Positions 41,914-50,602 of a stretch of 64,000 nt of DNA are shown here, one piece after another. Positions within the stretch are counted from its first letter, which is position 1, and each line of letters starts with the position of its first letter. The notes under the pieces were generated by a model. That model was not told where the DNA came from, did not search any database, and saw only the letters and a list, made by a program, of their open reading frames with translations. Origin of the DNA: Nostocoides jenkinsii Ben 74 (lineage in GTDB: Bacteria; Actinomycetota; Actinomycetes; Actinomycetales; Dermatophilaceae). The stretch lies in assembly GCF_001046875.1 (NCBI RefSeq), contig NZ_HF571038.1, positions 282,793 to 346,792 of the forward strand, written 5' to 3'. The translations under genes were made by a program, and so were the position numbers.

Positions 41914-43364
41914 GCGCTGCGCTCGAGATGGCGACCCCGAGCACCCTCCCCGCGCGCGTCGCCTCGGCGCGAGCCGGCGTGGACCGAGGTATCACCGGCA
42001 CGACGCTGGGTCTGGGCTGGTTCGCCCTCAATGTGCTCGCCTGTTTCGTCGGCGGCGCCAAGCTCGTGACGCTCGCCTTCCCGGCGGGCGCCGTGCTCAT
42101 GGCCCTGGGCCTGCTGTTCCTGCGCCGGTGGAACTCCTATCTGGTCTTCACGATCATCATGTGGTTCACCTCCAACGAACTTCGCCGGTTCGTGGACTGG
42201 AAGACCACCTACCACGCTCAAAGCCCCGTCATCCTGACCGCCGCCCTCGTGAGCCTCGTCGCCCTCCCCTGGGCGCTGCTGGCCCGCCGTCGCGTGCGCA
42301 AGGAGACGATGAATCTCTTCTCGATCGCGCTCGCGTGCATGGCGTATGCCGCCCTGGTCGGCATCGTGCGCAACGGACCGGTCGCCGCGGCCGTCGACAT
42401 CTTCTATCTCATCGGCCCGCTCACCACCGGCCTCTTCGTGCTCAAGGTGATCGAGGACGACGAGCAACTTCGCCGCATCATCCGCTCGGTCGCGATCTGG
42501 GGCGCGATGCTGATGGGCGGCTACGGCATCATTCAGTTCCTGATCCTGCCGCCGTGGGACAAGGCCTGGCTGGTCGGGTCCGCGGTCACCAACCTCGGCA
42601 ACCCCACCCCCGGCGACTTCCGCACCTTCTCGACGCTGAGCACCACCGGTCCTCTCGGCCAGGTGCTCGCTGCGCTCCTGCTGATCGCCGTCGCGGAGAA
42701 GCGCATTCCGCGCCAGTTCCTGGCCATGGGTCTGGGGTTGGTCTGCCTCGGCACGACCCTGGTCCGCGCCGGCTGGATCGGCCTGTTGCTCGGGATGGTC
42801 CTGCTCTTCGTCCTTGGCCGCACCAAGATCATGCGAATGGGCGCGGTCATCGCGATCCTCCTCGCCGGACTGATCGTCCTGGGCGGCCCGATCATCGACC
42901 GCATCGAAGGCCGTGCCTCCAAGACGACGAGCCAGACGACCGACGACACCAGTTTGCAAAAGCGCATCCAGTTCCAGACGCGGATCGCCCCGGAGGTGTT
43001 GAGTGACCCGGTCGGCCTCGGCTTCGGCGCCACCGGTCGCGCCACCGACCTTCACTCCGGCGACTTCACCGACCCGAAGTACCACAACTTCGACTCCGGC
43101 CTGTTCGAGTCCTGGGCCCGCTACGGCGTCATCGGCGGATCACTCCTGCTCGGCTCGCTCGTGGTCGCGACGGCCAAGGCGGTTCGGCGCGCCCGCCGCA
43201 CCGATCTCACCGACGCCTGCCTCGCGGCCGCCGCGCTCGCCCTCACCTTCGGCATCGTCTTCACCGACACCACCCGAGCGGTGTATGGCGTGATGCTCTG
43301 GATCTGTCTGGCCACCCTCGGGCGCACCCGCCGACCCGCCCCGGCCGCGGAGGTCCGCGCATGA
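41910..43364 (+). CDS. O-antigen ligase/Wzy-like polysaccharide polymerase
   Basis: The 484-aa protein has 10-12 hydrophobic segments and a large extracytoplasmic loop between residues ~315 and 395 (RIEGRASKTTSQ to LHSGDFTDPKYHNFDSG). The NFDSGLFESWARYGVIGG pattern is typical of the O-antigen ligase/Wzy domain. Such proteins polymerise or ligate lipid-linked glycan units on the outer face of the membrane. It opens the plus-strand locus and overlaps the following glycosyltransferase by 4 nt. GTG 41910 has a GGGGG stretch shortly upstream. Confidence 0.8.
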   Translation: MSAALEMATPSTLPARVASARAGVDRGITGTTLGLGWFALNVLACFVGGAKLVTLAFPAGAVLMALGLLFLRRWNSYLVFTIIMWFTSNELRRFVDWKTTYHAQSPVILTAALVSLVALPWALLARRRVRKETMNLFSIALACMAYAALVGIVRNGPVAAAVDIFYLIGPLTTGLFVLKVIEDDEQLRRIIRSVAIWGAMLMGGYGIIQFLILPPWDKAWLVGSAVTNLGNPTPGDFRTFSTLSTTGPLGQVLAALLLIAVAEKRIPRQFLAMGLGLVCLGTTLVRAGWIGLLLGMVLLFVLGRTKIMRMGAVIAILLAGLIVLGGPIIDRIEGRASKTTSQTTDDTSLQKRIQFQTRIAPEVLSDPVGLGFGATGRATDLHSGDFTDPKYHNFDSGLFESWARYGVIGGSLLLGSLVVATAKAVRRARRTDLTDACLAAAALALTFGIVFTDTTRAVYGVMLWICLATLGRTRRPAPAAEVRA

Positions 43365-44566
43365 CGGCCACACCCGCCCGTCAGGAGCGCCCGCGGATCG
43401 CCTTCGTCGATCACATCGCCCAGATCTCCGGTGGCGAGATCGCGCTCATCCGCCTCGTCGAGGGTCTCGGCGACCGCGTCGAGGCGCACGTGATCCTGGG
43501 TGAAGACGGCCCGCTCGGCCCGGCGCTGGAGCAGGCCGGGGCAACAGTGCACGTCCTGCCCATGCTGGAGTCCCTGCGGGACACCCGCAAGGAGACCATC
43601 AAGCCCGGCGCGCTGGGCGTTGCGGCGGTCACCGAAAGCGCGCGCTATCTGCGTGACCTGCGGGCGTTGCTCAAGCGCATCGACCCCGATGTCGTGCACA
43701 CCAACTCGCTGAAGTCCTCGCTGATCGGCGGCCTCGCGGCGCGCGCCGCCCGCAAGCCCGTGCTGTGGCATGTCCGCGACCGCATCAGCTCCGACTACCT
43801 CCCCACCCCCGCGGTATGGCTGGTCCGGGGACTCTCCTTGGTCGTCCCCTCCAGCATCATCGTCAACTCCGAAGCCACCGCGGGCACGCTGCCGCGGCGC
43901 AGCACGGTCATCCATGATGTCGTTCCGGCGGCCCCGGACCTGCCCGCTCGCGAGTCGGGTGCGCACGACACTGTCGTGATCGGCATGGTCGGTCGCCTCG
44001 CGCCGTGGAAGGGCCAGGACGTGTTCCTGCGCGCCTTCGCCCGGGCGGCGGATGGCCGTCGGCTGCGGGCGCGCCTGATCGGCTCGGCCATGTTCGGCGA
44101 GGACGACTATGTGGCGTCCCTGCACCGGCTCTGCGCGGACCTCGGCATCGTCGACGTCGTCGACTTCCGCGGATTCCAATCCGACGTATGGGGCGAACTC
44201 GCCGCCCTGGACATCCTCGTCCATGCGTCGGTCACCCCCGAACCCTTCGGCCAGGTCGTCATCGAGGGGATGGCCGCCGGCGTCGCGGTGATCGCCGCCG
44301 ATGCCGGCGGCCCGGCCGAAGTCGTGACGGGTGGGGTGGACGGGCTGCTGGTCCCGATGAGCGATGTCGCCGGCCTGACGGCCGCCATCGCCAGGCTGGC
44401 CGACGATCCCCAGCTGCGGACCCGGATCGCCGCGGCCGGCAAGGCGCGCAGCGCGCACTTCGATCCGGAGAAGGTCGCCACCGGCGTGCTCGAGGCCTAT
44501 GCGCGGCTTTCCACCAAGACTTCGCGGCGCCGCCGCGTAACGAGGCACCCGGCGGGCGTCTCCTGA
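43361..44566 (+). CDS. Glycosyltransferase family 4 protein
   Basis: The 401-aa GT-B enzyme has an N-terminal acceptor domain (RIAFVDHIAQISGGEIALIRL) and a C-terminal donor domain with VGRLAPWKGQDVFLRAFA and HASVTPEPFGQVVIEGMAAG. The latter holds the EPFG-type E-x7-E region that binds sugar nucleotides in GT4 enzymes. It transfers a sugar onto a lipid-linked oligosaccharide in the cytoplasm. It overlaps the Wzy-like gene, so the two are coupled. Donor and linkage are unknown. Confidence 0.88.
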   Translation: MTATPARQERPRIAFVDHIAQISGGEIALIRLVEGLGDRVEAHVILGEDGPLGPALEQAGATVHVLPMLESLRDTRKETIKPGALGVAAVTESARYLRDLRALLKRIDPDVVHTNSLKSSLIGGLAARAARKPVLWHVRDRISSDYLPTPAVWLVRGLSLVVPSSIIVNSEATAGTLPRRSTVIHDVVPAAPDLPARESGAHDTVVIGMVGRLAPWKGQDVFLRAFARAADGRRLRARLIGSAMFGEDDYVASLHRLCADLGIVDVVDFRGFQSDVWGELAALDILVHASVTPEPFGQVVIEGMAAGVAVIAADAGGPAEVVTGGVDGLLVPMSDVAGLTAAIARLADDPQLRTRIAAAGKARSAHFDPEKVATGVLEAYARLSTKTSRRRRVTRHPAGVS

Positions 44567-44571
44567 CACAA

Positions 44572-44613
44572 CCTCGACCGGTTGGTCGCCGGTTCGGCCC
44601 GGAACGGTCGAGG
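44572..44613 (+). terminator. Hairpin in the gap between two locus genes
   Basis: CCTCGACCG (44572-44580) pairs with CGGTCGAGG (44605-44613), and an inner GCCG-GTT-CGGC can also form. It sits just after the glycosyltransferase stop and before a likely -10 (TAACCT) for the next gene. It may attenuate or separate transcripts. There is no U tract, so termination is uncertain. Confidence 0.35.
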
Positions 44614-44649
44614 CGGTAACCTAGCCAGTCGGACATCGACGGAAGATCA

Positions 44650-46266
44650 ATGCAAAACCATCAGCTTCATGGGGTGACAGTGGAGGAATCAGGGGTCGTT
44701 CTCGACCACCGACGTCAGTTGAGCTTGCTGCGGCGCAACCTGTGGTTGATCGCCTTGCTGGCGCTCATCGGTGCCGCCTACCCGGCCATCCGCGCCGTGC
44801 AGAATGGCGTGCCGCACGTGGCCACCACCCAGATCCTGGTGGGTGAGCCCGTGACGCTGCCGTATGCGACCGGCACGCAGGGCACCAATGCCACCAAGGA
44901 CAGCGGTCGCCTCGTCGACGCCGAGCAGCGCCGGATGGAGAGTGACCGGGTCGCCCAGGCGGTCGAGGCGACGCTCCCGGCCGGCCACGCGCCATACGAG
45001 ACGCAGTTCAGCGCCAACGCGAGCACGACGAATGTCGTCTCGGTCAGCGTGACCTCGCCCAATGGCGACGTCGCGAAGGCCGTGGCCAATGGCATCGCGA
45101 AGGCCTACATCGACGCCCTGTCGAAGTACAACACCGAGGTCCTCGACTCCGCGCAGAAGGAGCTCGACGCCAACATCAGCGACATCGACGAGCAGATCTC
45201 CAAGCTGGAGAAGGCCCTCTCCTCGGCCGACCCCGATGCGCTCGCTCAGGTCCAGGCCGTTGTCGGCCCGGCCCGCCAGGCGCTGCTCGACCGCCGCGAG
45301 GTCCAGCAGTCCCGCATCGACAATGTCGCGCTGGTGAAGTCCGTCGGCACCCTCGGTGGCGCCCAGGTCATCCAGGAGGCCGACGTCAAGCCCTCCTTCA
45401 TGGCCGTCCTGACCCCCATCCTGACCGGCCTCCTGCTCGGCGGATTCCTCGGCTTCCTGCTCGTGTGGATCCGCGAGGGCCTGAGCGGGCGCATCGTCGA
45501 CGCGAGCGACCTGGAGCCGGCCGGTGTCCGGGCCAAGGCGACCTGGCCGGCCGCGCTCGACCTGCCCGGGGCCAAGACGCAGTTCCTGCCCGAGGTTCCC
45601 AAGGGCGATGTGGCCGAGGTCCGCGCCCTGGCCGCCACCATGTGGCCGACGCTGAGCAAGACCTCCGGGCGCGATGTCACCCTGCTGGCGCCGCTGACGG
45701 GGCAGTCGATCGCTCCCCTCACCCTCGCCATCTGGCTCGCCCGCGAGTTGGACGGTATGGGGCACCGCGTCGCCGTCGTCAACGCCGACTCCGCGTCGGC
45801 CTCCTCCCGCAGCGCGCTGTCCGCCATCACGGCCGGCAGCCCGGCCTCCGGCGGTGTGACCACGGGTCACTTCGGTGAGGTTCTGGTGGTCGACGCGGGC
45901 CCGTCGGAGGCCGTTGTCGGCGCACCCGCCTTCGGCACCGTGCTGGAGCAGGTAGCCCGCGAGCGCGATGTCGTGATCGTCGTCGGCCCGGCCCTGGCGT
46001 CCCAGGCCGGCAGCATCCAGGCCGCGCCGTTCGTCAACCGCGCCATCCTGCTCGTGAAGTCGGGATCGGTTCGCCGCTCCTACGCCAAGAAGGTCATGGA
46101 CGAGCTGCGCGGCTACGCCTCGACGCTGCCGGTGCTGGCCAACCCCGAGGTGCTGCTCTACTCCGTCAAGAGCGTGCGTCCGCGCACGCCCGTGCCGGAT
46201 GCCGCCACCAGCACCATGGTCAACCGGTCGGGCGAGGCTGCCGGGACGCCCACGGCCGTTCGGTGA
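44650..46266 (+). CDS. Wzz/BY-kinase-like polysaccharide co-polymerase with degenerate ATPase domain
   Basis: The 538-aa protein has a Wzz layout: TM helix 31-47, an extracytoplasmic domain with coiled coil (~160-225), TM helix 251-273 and then a cytoplasmic domain. The cytoplasmic part (320-500) has the shape of a tyrosine-autokinase/ParA domain. The P-loop position reads LAPLTGQSIAPLTLA with no GKT/S, and no Tyr-rich tail follows. It is therefore unlikely to be an active kinase and more likely controls chain length structurally. ATG 44650 has GGAAG 5 nt upstream. It overlaps the next gene by 4 nt. Confidence 0.75.
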   Translation: MQNHQLHGVTVEESGVVLDHRRQLSLLRRNLWLIALLALIGAAYPAIRAVQNGVPHVATTQILVGEPVTLPYATGTQGTNATKDSGRLVDAEQRRMESDRVAQAVEATLPAGHAPYETQFSANASTTNVVSVSVTSPNGDVAKAVANGIAKAYIDALSKYNTEVLDSAQKELDANISDIDEQISKLEKALSSADPDALAQVQAVVGPARQALLDRREVQQSRIDNVALVKSVGTLGGAQVIQEADVKPSFMAVLTPILTGLLLGGFLGFLLVWIREGLSGRIVDASDLEPAGVRAKATWPAALDLPGAKTQFLPEVPKGDVAEVRALAATMWPTLSKTSGRDVTLLAPLTGQSIAPLTLAIWLARELDGMGHRVAVVNADSASASSRSALSAITAGSPASGGVTTGHFGEVLVVDAGPSEAVVGAPAFGTVLEQVARERDVVIVVGPALASQAGSIQAAPFVNRAILLVKSGSVRRSYAKKVMDELRGYASTLPVLANPEVLLYSVKSVRPRTPVPDAATSTMVNRSGEAAGTPTAVR

Positions 46267-46292
46267 GCACCGGGCCGGTGAGCACCGGGCCG
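46263..46292 (+). repeat. 15-bp tandem duplication containing two possible starts
   Basis: GTGAGCACCGGGCCG occurs twice in a row at 46263-46277 and 46278-46292, so the downstream glycosyltransferase has two identical GTG starts in frame and its N-terminus reads STGP twice. Only the first overlaps the preceding stop codon. Confidence 0.8.
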
Positions 46293-47405
46293 GAGCGCGC
46301 GTCCCGGGGACCAGTTGTCCACATCGCACACGACTACATCACCCAGCGAGGTGGTGCCGAGCGGGTCGTCCTGTCCCTGCTCGACGCCTACCCCGAGGCC
46401 GAAGTGGTCACGAGCATCTATTCGCCCGAGAGCACGTTCCCGCAGTTTCGGGGGCGGACGGTGCGCAAGCTGTGGCCGAGCCGGATCAAGGCGTTCCGTC
46501 GGGACCCGCGCCTGGCCATGCCGGTGCTCGCGCCGGCGTTCAGCCTCGCCCGGGCCGAGCGCGGCGATATCGTCATCTGCTCGAGTTCCGGGTGGGCGCA
46601 CGGGCTCAACACCACCGCGGCGAAGGTGATCTACTGCCACACCCCGGCGCGGTGGCTCTACGCGACGGAGGACTATCTGCCCGAAGTCCCCAAGCCGATG
46701 CGGTTGCCGGCGCGCTACCTTGCGTTCCCGCTGCTGCGGGTTTGGGACCGGCGCGCGGCACGCAAGGCGGCGGTCTACATCGCGAACTCCACGGTGGTCA
46801 AGGAGCGCATCCGGCGTGCCTACGGGATCAATGCGACGGTGATCCACCCGCCCGTATCCATCGATGTCGACGGTGCGCAGGAGCCGGTGCCCGGCGTCGA
46901 GCCGGGCTACTTGTTGTGCGTCAGCCGGGCGCGGGGCTACAAGAATGTGGCCGCCATCTGCCAGGCGGTCGCCGACAGTCCGGGTGAGCGGCTGGTCGTC
47001 GTCGGCGGTGTGCCGGACGGCGCGGTCGGCCCCGAGGCGGCCGACCGCATCCAGGGTGTTTCCCGGTTGAGCGATGAGCAGATGCGGTGGATCTACTCCA
47101 ACGCCGCCGCACTGATCGCCGTCAGCCGAGAGGACTTCGGGCTGACCCCGATCGAGGCCTACGCCTTCGGCACGCCCGCGATCCTCCTGCAGGCGGGTGG
47201 CTACCTCGACTCCAGCATCGACGGCGAGACGTGCATCTTCGTGGCCTCCGGTGATGCCGAGGCGATCCGGGACGGCATCGCCCGCTTCCGGGCGACCTCG
47301 TTCGACCCGGACGCGCTGCGCGCCCACGCCGAGTTGTTCTCGGAGCGCACTTTCCACGCCAAGATTCAGGCCGTGGTCGATCAGGTCGCCGCGAAGGCGC
47401 ACTGA
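46263..47405 (+). CDS. Glycosyltransferase family 4 protein
   Basis: The 380-aa enzyme shows AHDYITQRGGAERVVLSLL near the N-terminus, YCHTPARWLYATEDYL in the middle and SREDFGLTPIEAYAFGTPAI in the donor domain. The latter contains the E-x7-E region of GT4 enzymes. The YCHTPxRW motif is typical of mannosyl- or rhamnosyltransferases of the WbaZ/WcaI kind. The start overlaps the Wzz-like gene stop (GTGA). It is probably cytoplasmic, acting on the same lipid-linked unit as the GT4 at 43361. Confidence 0.88.
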   Translation: MSTGPVSTGPERASRGPVVHIAHDYITQRGGAERVVLSLLDAYPEAEVVTSIYSPESTFPQFRGRTVRKLWPSRIKAFRRDPRLAMPVLAPAFSLARAERGDIVICSSSGWAHGLNTTAAKVIYCHTPARWLYATEDYLPEVPKPMRLPARYLAFPLLRVWDRRAARKAAVYIANSTVVKERIRRAYGINATVIHPPVSIDVDGAQEPVPGVEPGYLLCVSRARGYKNVAAICQAVADSPGERLVVVGGVPDGAVGPEAADRIQGVSRLSDEQMRWIYSNAAALIAVSREDFGLTPIEAYAFGTPAILLQAGGYLDSSIDGETCIFVASGDAEAIRDGIARFRATSFDPDALRAHAELFSERTFHAKIQAVVDQVAAKAH

Positions 47406-47413
47406 TCGTCGCG

Positions 47414-48358
47414 ATGGGCCCGGCTCCAGCGCAGGCAGCGGCGGCAGCGCACGCTGCCGCCCTCGACCTTGGCATCGATCCGGCGACCCTGACCCGGACG
47501 GCCGCAGGCTCCACGAGTACGGTCTTCCTGGGCTCGGGAATCGCGGTCATCGTGGCGGCGCCAGGTGCCGACCTGGACGACGTCAGCCGTCGCGTCGACC
47601 TCGCCGCTGACCTGGCGCGTGACGCGCGATTCGTCCGTCCACGCTGGGACGGTGCGCGCGATGTCGGCGGGCGGGTCGTGACGGCCTGGGACTTGGTCCC
47701 CGTTGACACTGGTCCGGTCGATTGGCAGTCCGCCGGGGCCGCGCTGCGCGCGCTCCACGCGGTGTCGGCCGGCGCCTACCGCGACCGGCACGGCTTGGCC
47801 GACCTCGGCTCCCTGGCGGATGTATCCGCAGGCATCGAGCGCGCCCGCGAGTGCCGACGCATCCCGGCCTCCGCTGCCGTGGTCCTGCGCCGCGCGGTCG
47901 ACCGGCTGACCGACGAGATCGCTCCACACCGTCGGGACCTGGTCGTCGTTCATGGCGACCTGCACGCGCCTAACCTCATCCACGGCCGTGGTGGGGCCGT
48001 GCTCTGTGACACCGACGAGATCGGGGTGGGCCCTGCGGCATACGACCTGGGGATGCTGCTCGACCCCCTGCGCAGCGCCGTCCCGCGCGCGTCGCTCGGG
48101 GATTTCGTCCGGGGGTATGGCGCGCCCCTCCCCCCGCTGCCCGTCCGGCGCAGCTTCGCCCGGGTGGCCCACCTGCGGCGTACGGTGGCCCTCCTGACGG
48201 TGCCGGCGTCGTCGGCGCACGCGCGGTTCTACGAGGCCGCCCGCCTCGGTGCCTGGCAGGCAATGGACCGCGATTGGAGCGCCGACCTCGTGCCGGTGGT
48301 CGCCCTGCCACCCGGGCGCCGCGCCCGCCTGGCCGCGCGCCGGTTGCGCCCGTTCTGA
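47414..48358 (+). CDS. Aminoglycoside phosphotransferase-family (APH) kinase-like protein
   Basis: The 314-aa protein has the APH catalytic block VVVHGDLHAPNLIHG (HGDLHxxN) followed by VLCDTDEIGVGPAAYDLGML, the metal-binding region. The N-terminal lobe is short, with AAGSTSTVFLGSG. The family phosphorylates hydroxyls of sugars, choline, homoserine or antibiotics. Placed 8 nt after a glycosyltransferase in a polysaccharide locus, it may phosphorylate a sugar or polyol substituent. A resistance role is not indicated by the context. No ribosome-binding site is obvious. Confidence 0.7.
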   Translation: MGPAPAQAAAAAHAAALDLGIDPATLTRTAAGSTSTVFLGSGIAVIVAAPGADLDDVSRRVDLAADLARDARFVRPRWDGARDVGGRVVTAWDLVPVDTGPVDWQSAGAALRALHAVSAGAYRDRHGLADLGSLADVSAGIERARECRRIPASAAVVLRRAVDRLTDEIAPHRRDLVVVHGDLHAPNLIHGRGGAVLCDTDEIGVGPAAYDLGMLLDPLRSAVPRASLGDFVRGYGAPLPPLPVRRSFARVAHLRRTVALLTVPASSAHARFYEAARLGAWQAMDRDWSADLVPVVALPPGRRARLAARRLRPF

Positions 48359-48381
48359 CAGCCCCGCCCCCCGGGGGCCGC

Positions 48382-50343
48382 TCAGTTGTGGGTGCCCGCC
48401 CCGGCCTTCGTCGAGGCGCTCCACGCGCTGAGGTCGCGGCCGAGGATCTGCTCCAGACGGGTGACGTCCTCGCTGAACCGCTGAGTCAGCACTGCGCGAT
48501 CCTCCTCGGATAGGGCGCGACGCTGCAGGTTCCACGAGGCGAGGCGTTGGGCGATCGCCATACCGGCCTCGTAGGGGATCACGCGCTTCAGCGTCGTCTT
48601 GACCGGGTTGCGCTGGGTGAGCAGCTTGTTCAGGGCCCGGAAGCGGGGGTTGCCCGAGGCGTTCATGACCCGCTCGCTGGCGATATCGACGGGCTGCAGG
48701 CCGAGGAACTCGAAGATCTCCGCGAGGACCTCTTCGTGCCGCGACACCAGGTCTTCGTAGAGCACGACCTTGAGCTGCTCGGCGGGAACCGCCTCATAGC
48801 AGGCGGCGAGCTGCTCGCCATACTGCGACATCGACTCATAGAAGAACCCCGGCGACCAGTCGGCCTCGCGGCGCTCAGCTTCCAAGCCGAAGGCGCGCAG
48901 GAAGTCGTCGACCGGCTCGCGGTTGTCGCGCATCATGTGCGACCACGCCGAGAAACTGCGCTCCGCGGGGTTGCGCAGCACCGCCAGGAACTTCATCTTG
49001 GGGTTGTGCGCGATCGCCCGCCGTAGCGCATCCGGCGAGCTCATGTAGTAGACCGACGCCTCGCCACGGATCTGGCTGGCCTCGGCGCTCGCGAAACACT
49101 CGAGGTACCGCGCCTTGTCGCTAATGATCAGCGGCAGGAACTCCTCAGCGTCACTCGGACCACGGAAGTCCGGCTGCTGGCCCTCGTAGAGGAAGAAGTG
49201 GCTCTCCTTCTCGCGGGCGAAGAAGATGTCTGGATGCTGGCGCAGGTAGTAGCTCAGCGACGTCGTCCCGGACTTGGCCGCACCGATGACCAGGAAGTCT
49301 GGTCCGTCCGGCGCATCCGCCGGACGCGCCGGCGTGGTGGACGGCGAGGCGGAGCTCACGGCGGATTCGGCGTCGCTCTTGTCCGCCGAGGCGGCGTCGA
49401 CCGAGGCGATCCGCGGCGCGACCTTGCCGGTCGCCTTCGGTGCCGGCTGACGAAGCCACTCGCCCAGGTCTCGGCCGGTCAGCGATTGCAGGAGTTCGAT
49501 GTCTTCGCGATAGATCTCGATCAGCTCCGAGCGCACCGCGGGGCTCACGCTTTCGCGCTGCAGGCCGTTGGCCAAAATCGAGTCGACGCCACGCTGCAGC
49601 CGTTCCGGAACGATCGGCTTGGCCCAGGGGCGAGACACCCGGCGCAGCTTGTAGGCGAGGGCGACGGCGGAGTTGCGCGGGCGGCCGGAGACGTTGAATT
49701 GATTGGCGAGCGCCGCCGAGTCGGGCATCGGGTCGACCCCGAGCCACTCGCAGACGTCATCGAGCACATGCTTGGCGTCGACGCGCAGATCCTCGTTGAG
49801 GATGACCTTGACCCGGTCGGCGCCGAAGGTCTCGAAGTAGGGCTGCAACTGGCGCCCGTAGAAGCCCGTCATGACGTACTGCGAGCCGGGTTCGATGCCC
49901 GGGGGCCGGCGGATCGCCTCGCCGAAGGGCGCCCGTTCCAGGCTGTCGCGCACGAAAGCCTGGTAGTCCGAGAACGCCCGGTCGATCGGGTTGCGCAGGA
50001 TCGCCAGCAACTTGGCGTTGGGCAGTTCCTCGGCGATGCGCGGGCAGGCGTATGCCGAGCGCATGTATTCCGGGGAACACTCGCCTACCAGGGCACCCGC
50101 CGGGGCTTCTTCGAACAGGGATTCGTACTGCGCCAGGGTCCGCGCACGGTGGCGCTTGTAGACCGAGTTGCGCTCGACCTCGGGCCGCGGCGAGCCCTCC
50201 ATGTCGGCGTGCTCGTAGGCGAAGTAGTTGGGCTCCTGCAGCCACGGCATGTAGATCTGCGGGTGGTCGCCCAGGAACTGTGCCAAGGAGGTCGTCCCCG
50301 ACTTGAAGGCCCCGATCACGAGGAAGTCAGGCAGTCTCCCCAC
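48382..50343 (-). CDS. Two-domain sulfotransferase
   Basis: The 653-aa protein contains two sulfotransferase domains. Domain 1 (residues ~5-300) has the 5'-PAPS loop KSGTTSL at 14-20 and the 3'-phosphate motif LRNPIDRAFSDY. Domain 2 (~348-645) has KSGTTSL at 357-363 and LRNPAERSFSAW. An Ala/Ser/Pro-rich linker joins them. Both transfer sulfate from PAPS to a hydroxyl, so one chain could sulfate two positions. GTG 50343 is supported by GGAG 7 nt upstream. It is convergent with the APH gene and divergent from a secreted glycosidase-like gene. Confidence 0.88.
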   Translation of the reverse strand: MGRLPDFLVIGAFKSGTTSLAQFLGDHPQIYMPWLQEPNYFAYEHADMEGSPRPEVERNSVYKRHRARTLAQYESLFEEAPAGALVGECSPEYMRSAYACPRIAEELPNAKLLAILRNPIDRAFSDYQAFVRDSLERAPFGEAIRRPPGIEPGSQYVMTGFYGRQLQPYFETFGADRVKVILNEDLRVDAKHVLDDVCEWLGVDPMPDSAALANQFNVSGRPRNSAVALAYKLRRVSRPWAKPIVPERLQRGVDSILANGLQRESVSPAVRSELIEIYREDIELLQSLTGRDLGEWLRQPAPKATGKVAPRIASVDAASADKSDAESAVSSASPSTTPARPADAPDGPDFLVIGAAKSGTTSLSYYLRQHPDIFFAREKESHFFLYEGQQPDFRGPSDAEEFLPLIISDKARYLECFASAEASQIRGEASVYYMSSPDALRRAIAHNPKMKFLAVLRNPAERSFSAWSHMMRDNREPVDDFLRAFGLEAERREADWSPGFFYESMSQYGEQLAACYEAVPAEQLKVVLYEDLVSRHEEVLAEIFEFLGLQPVDIASERVMNASGNPRFRALNKLLTQRNPVKTTLKRVIPYEAGMAIAQRLASWNLQRRALSEEDRAVLTQRFSEDVTRLEQILGRDLSAWSASTKAGAGTHN

Positions 50344-50420
50344 GCTCAATCTCCTGTTCGTTCTGGTGGCTCTCGGCCACGGATGGGCGCCCCCGCGGGG
50401 CTGGCTTTGCACGGTCCAAG

Positions 50421-50449
50421 TTGACAGTTTAATCGAGTCTTGGTCATGC
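50421..50449 (+). promoter_or_regulatory. Sigma70-type promoter candidate
   Basis: TTGACA at 50421-50426 is followed, after a 17-nt spacer, by TCATGC in an unusually AT-rich stretch for this window. It would drive the secreted glycosidase-like gene at 50603 with a leader of about 145 nt. The opposite strand has a possible -10 (TAAACT) for the sulfotransferase gene. Confidence 0.4.
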
Positions 50450-50602
50450 TGATTAGCACGAAGACAGTACCCAACCGGCGGCAACCCTTCGACATCCCCG
50501 TCGCGAGCCTTCTGTTCGCGCCTGCCGCCTGCGACATTCGGTCGCACCTGCACGAGGCCAGGCACCTCCGAGCCCGGCCGCGACACGGAAGGTCCCCCCT
50601 TG

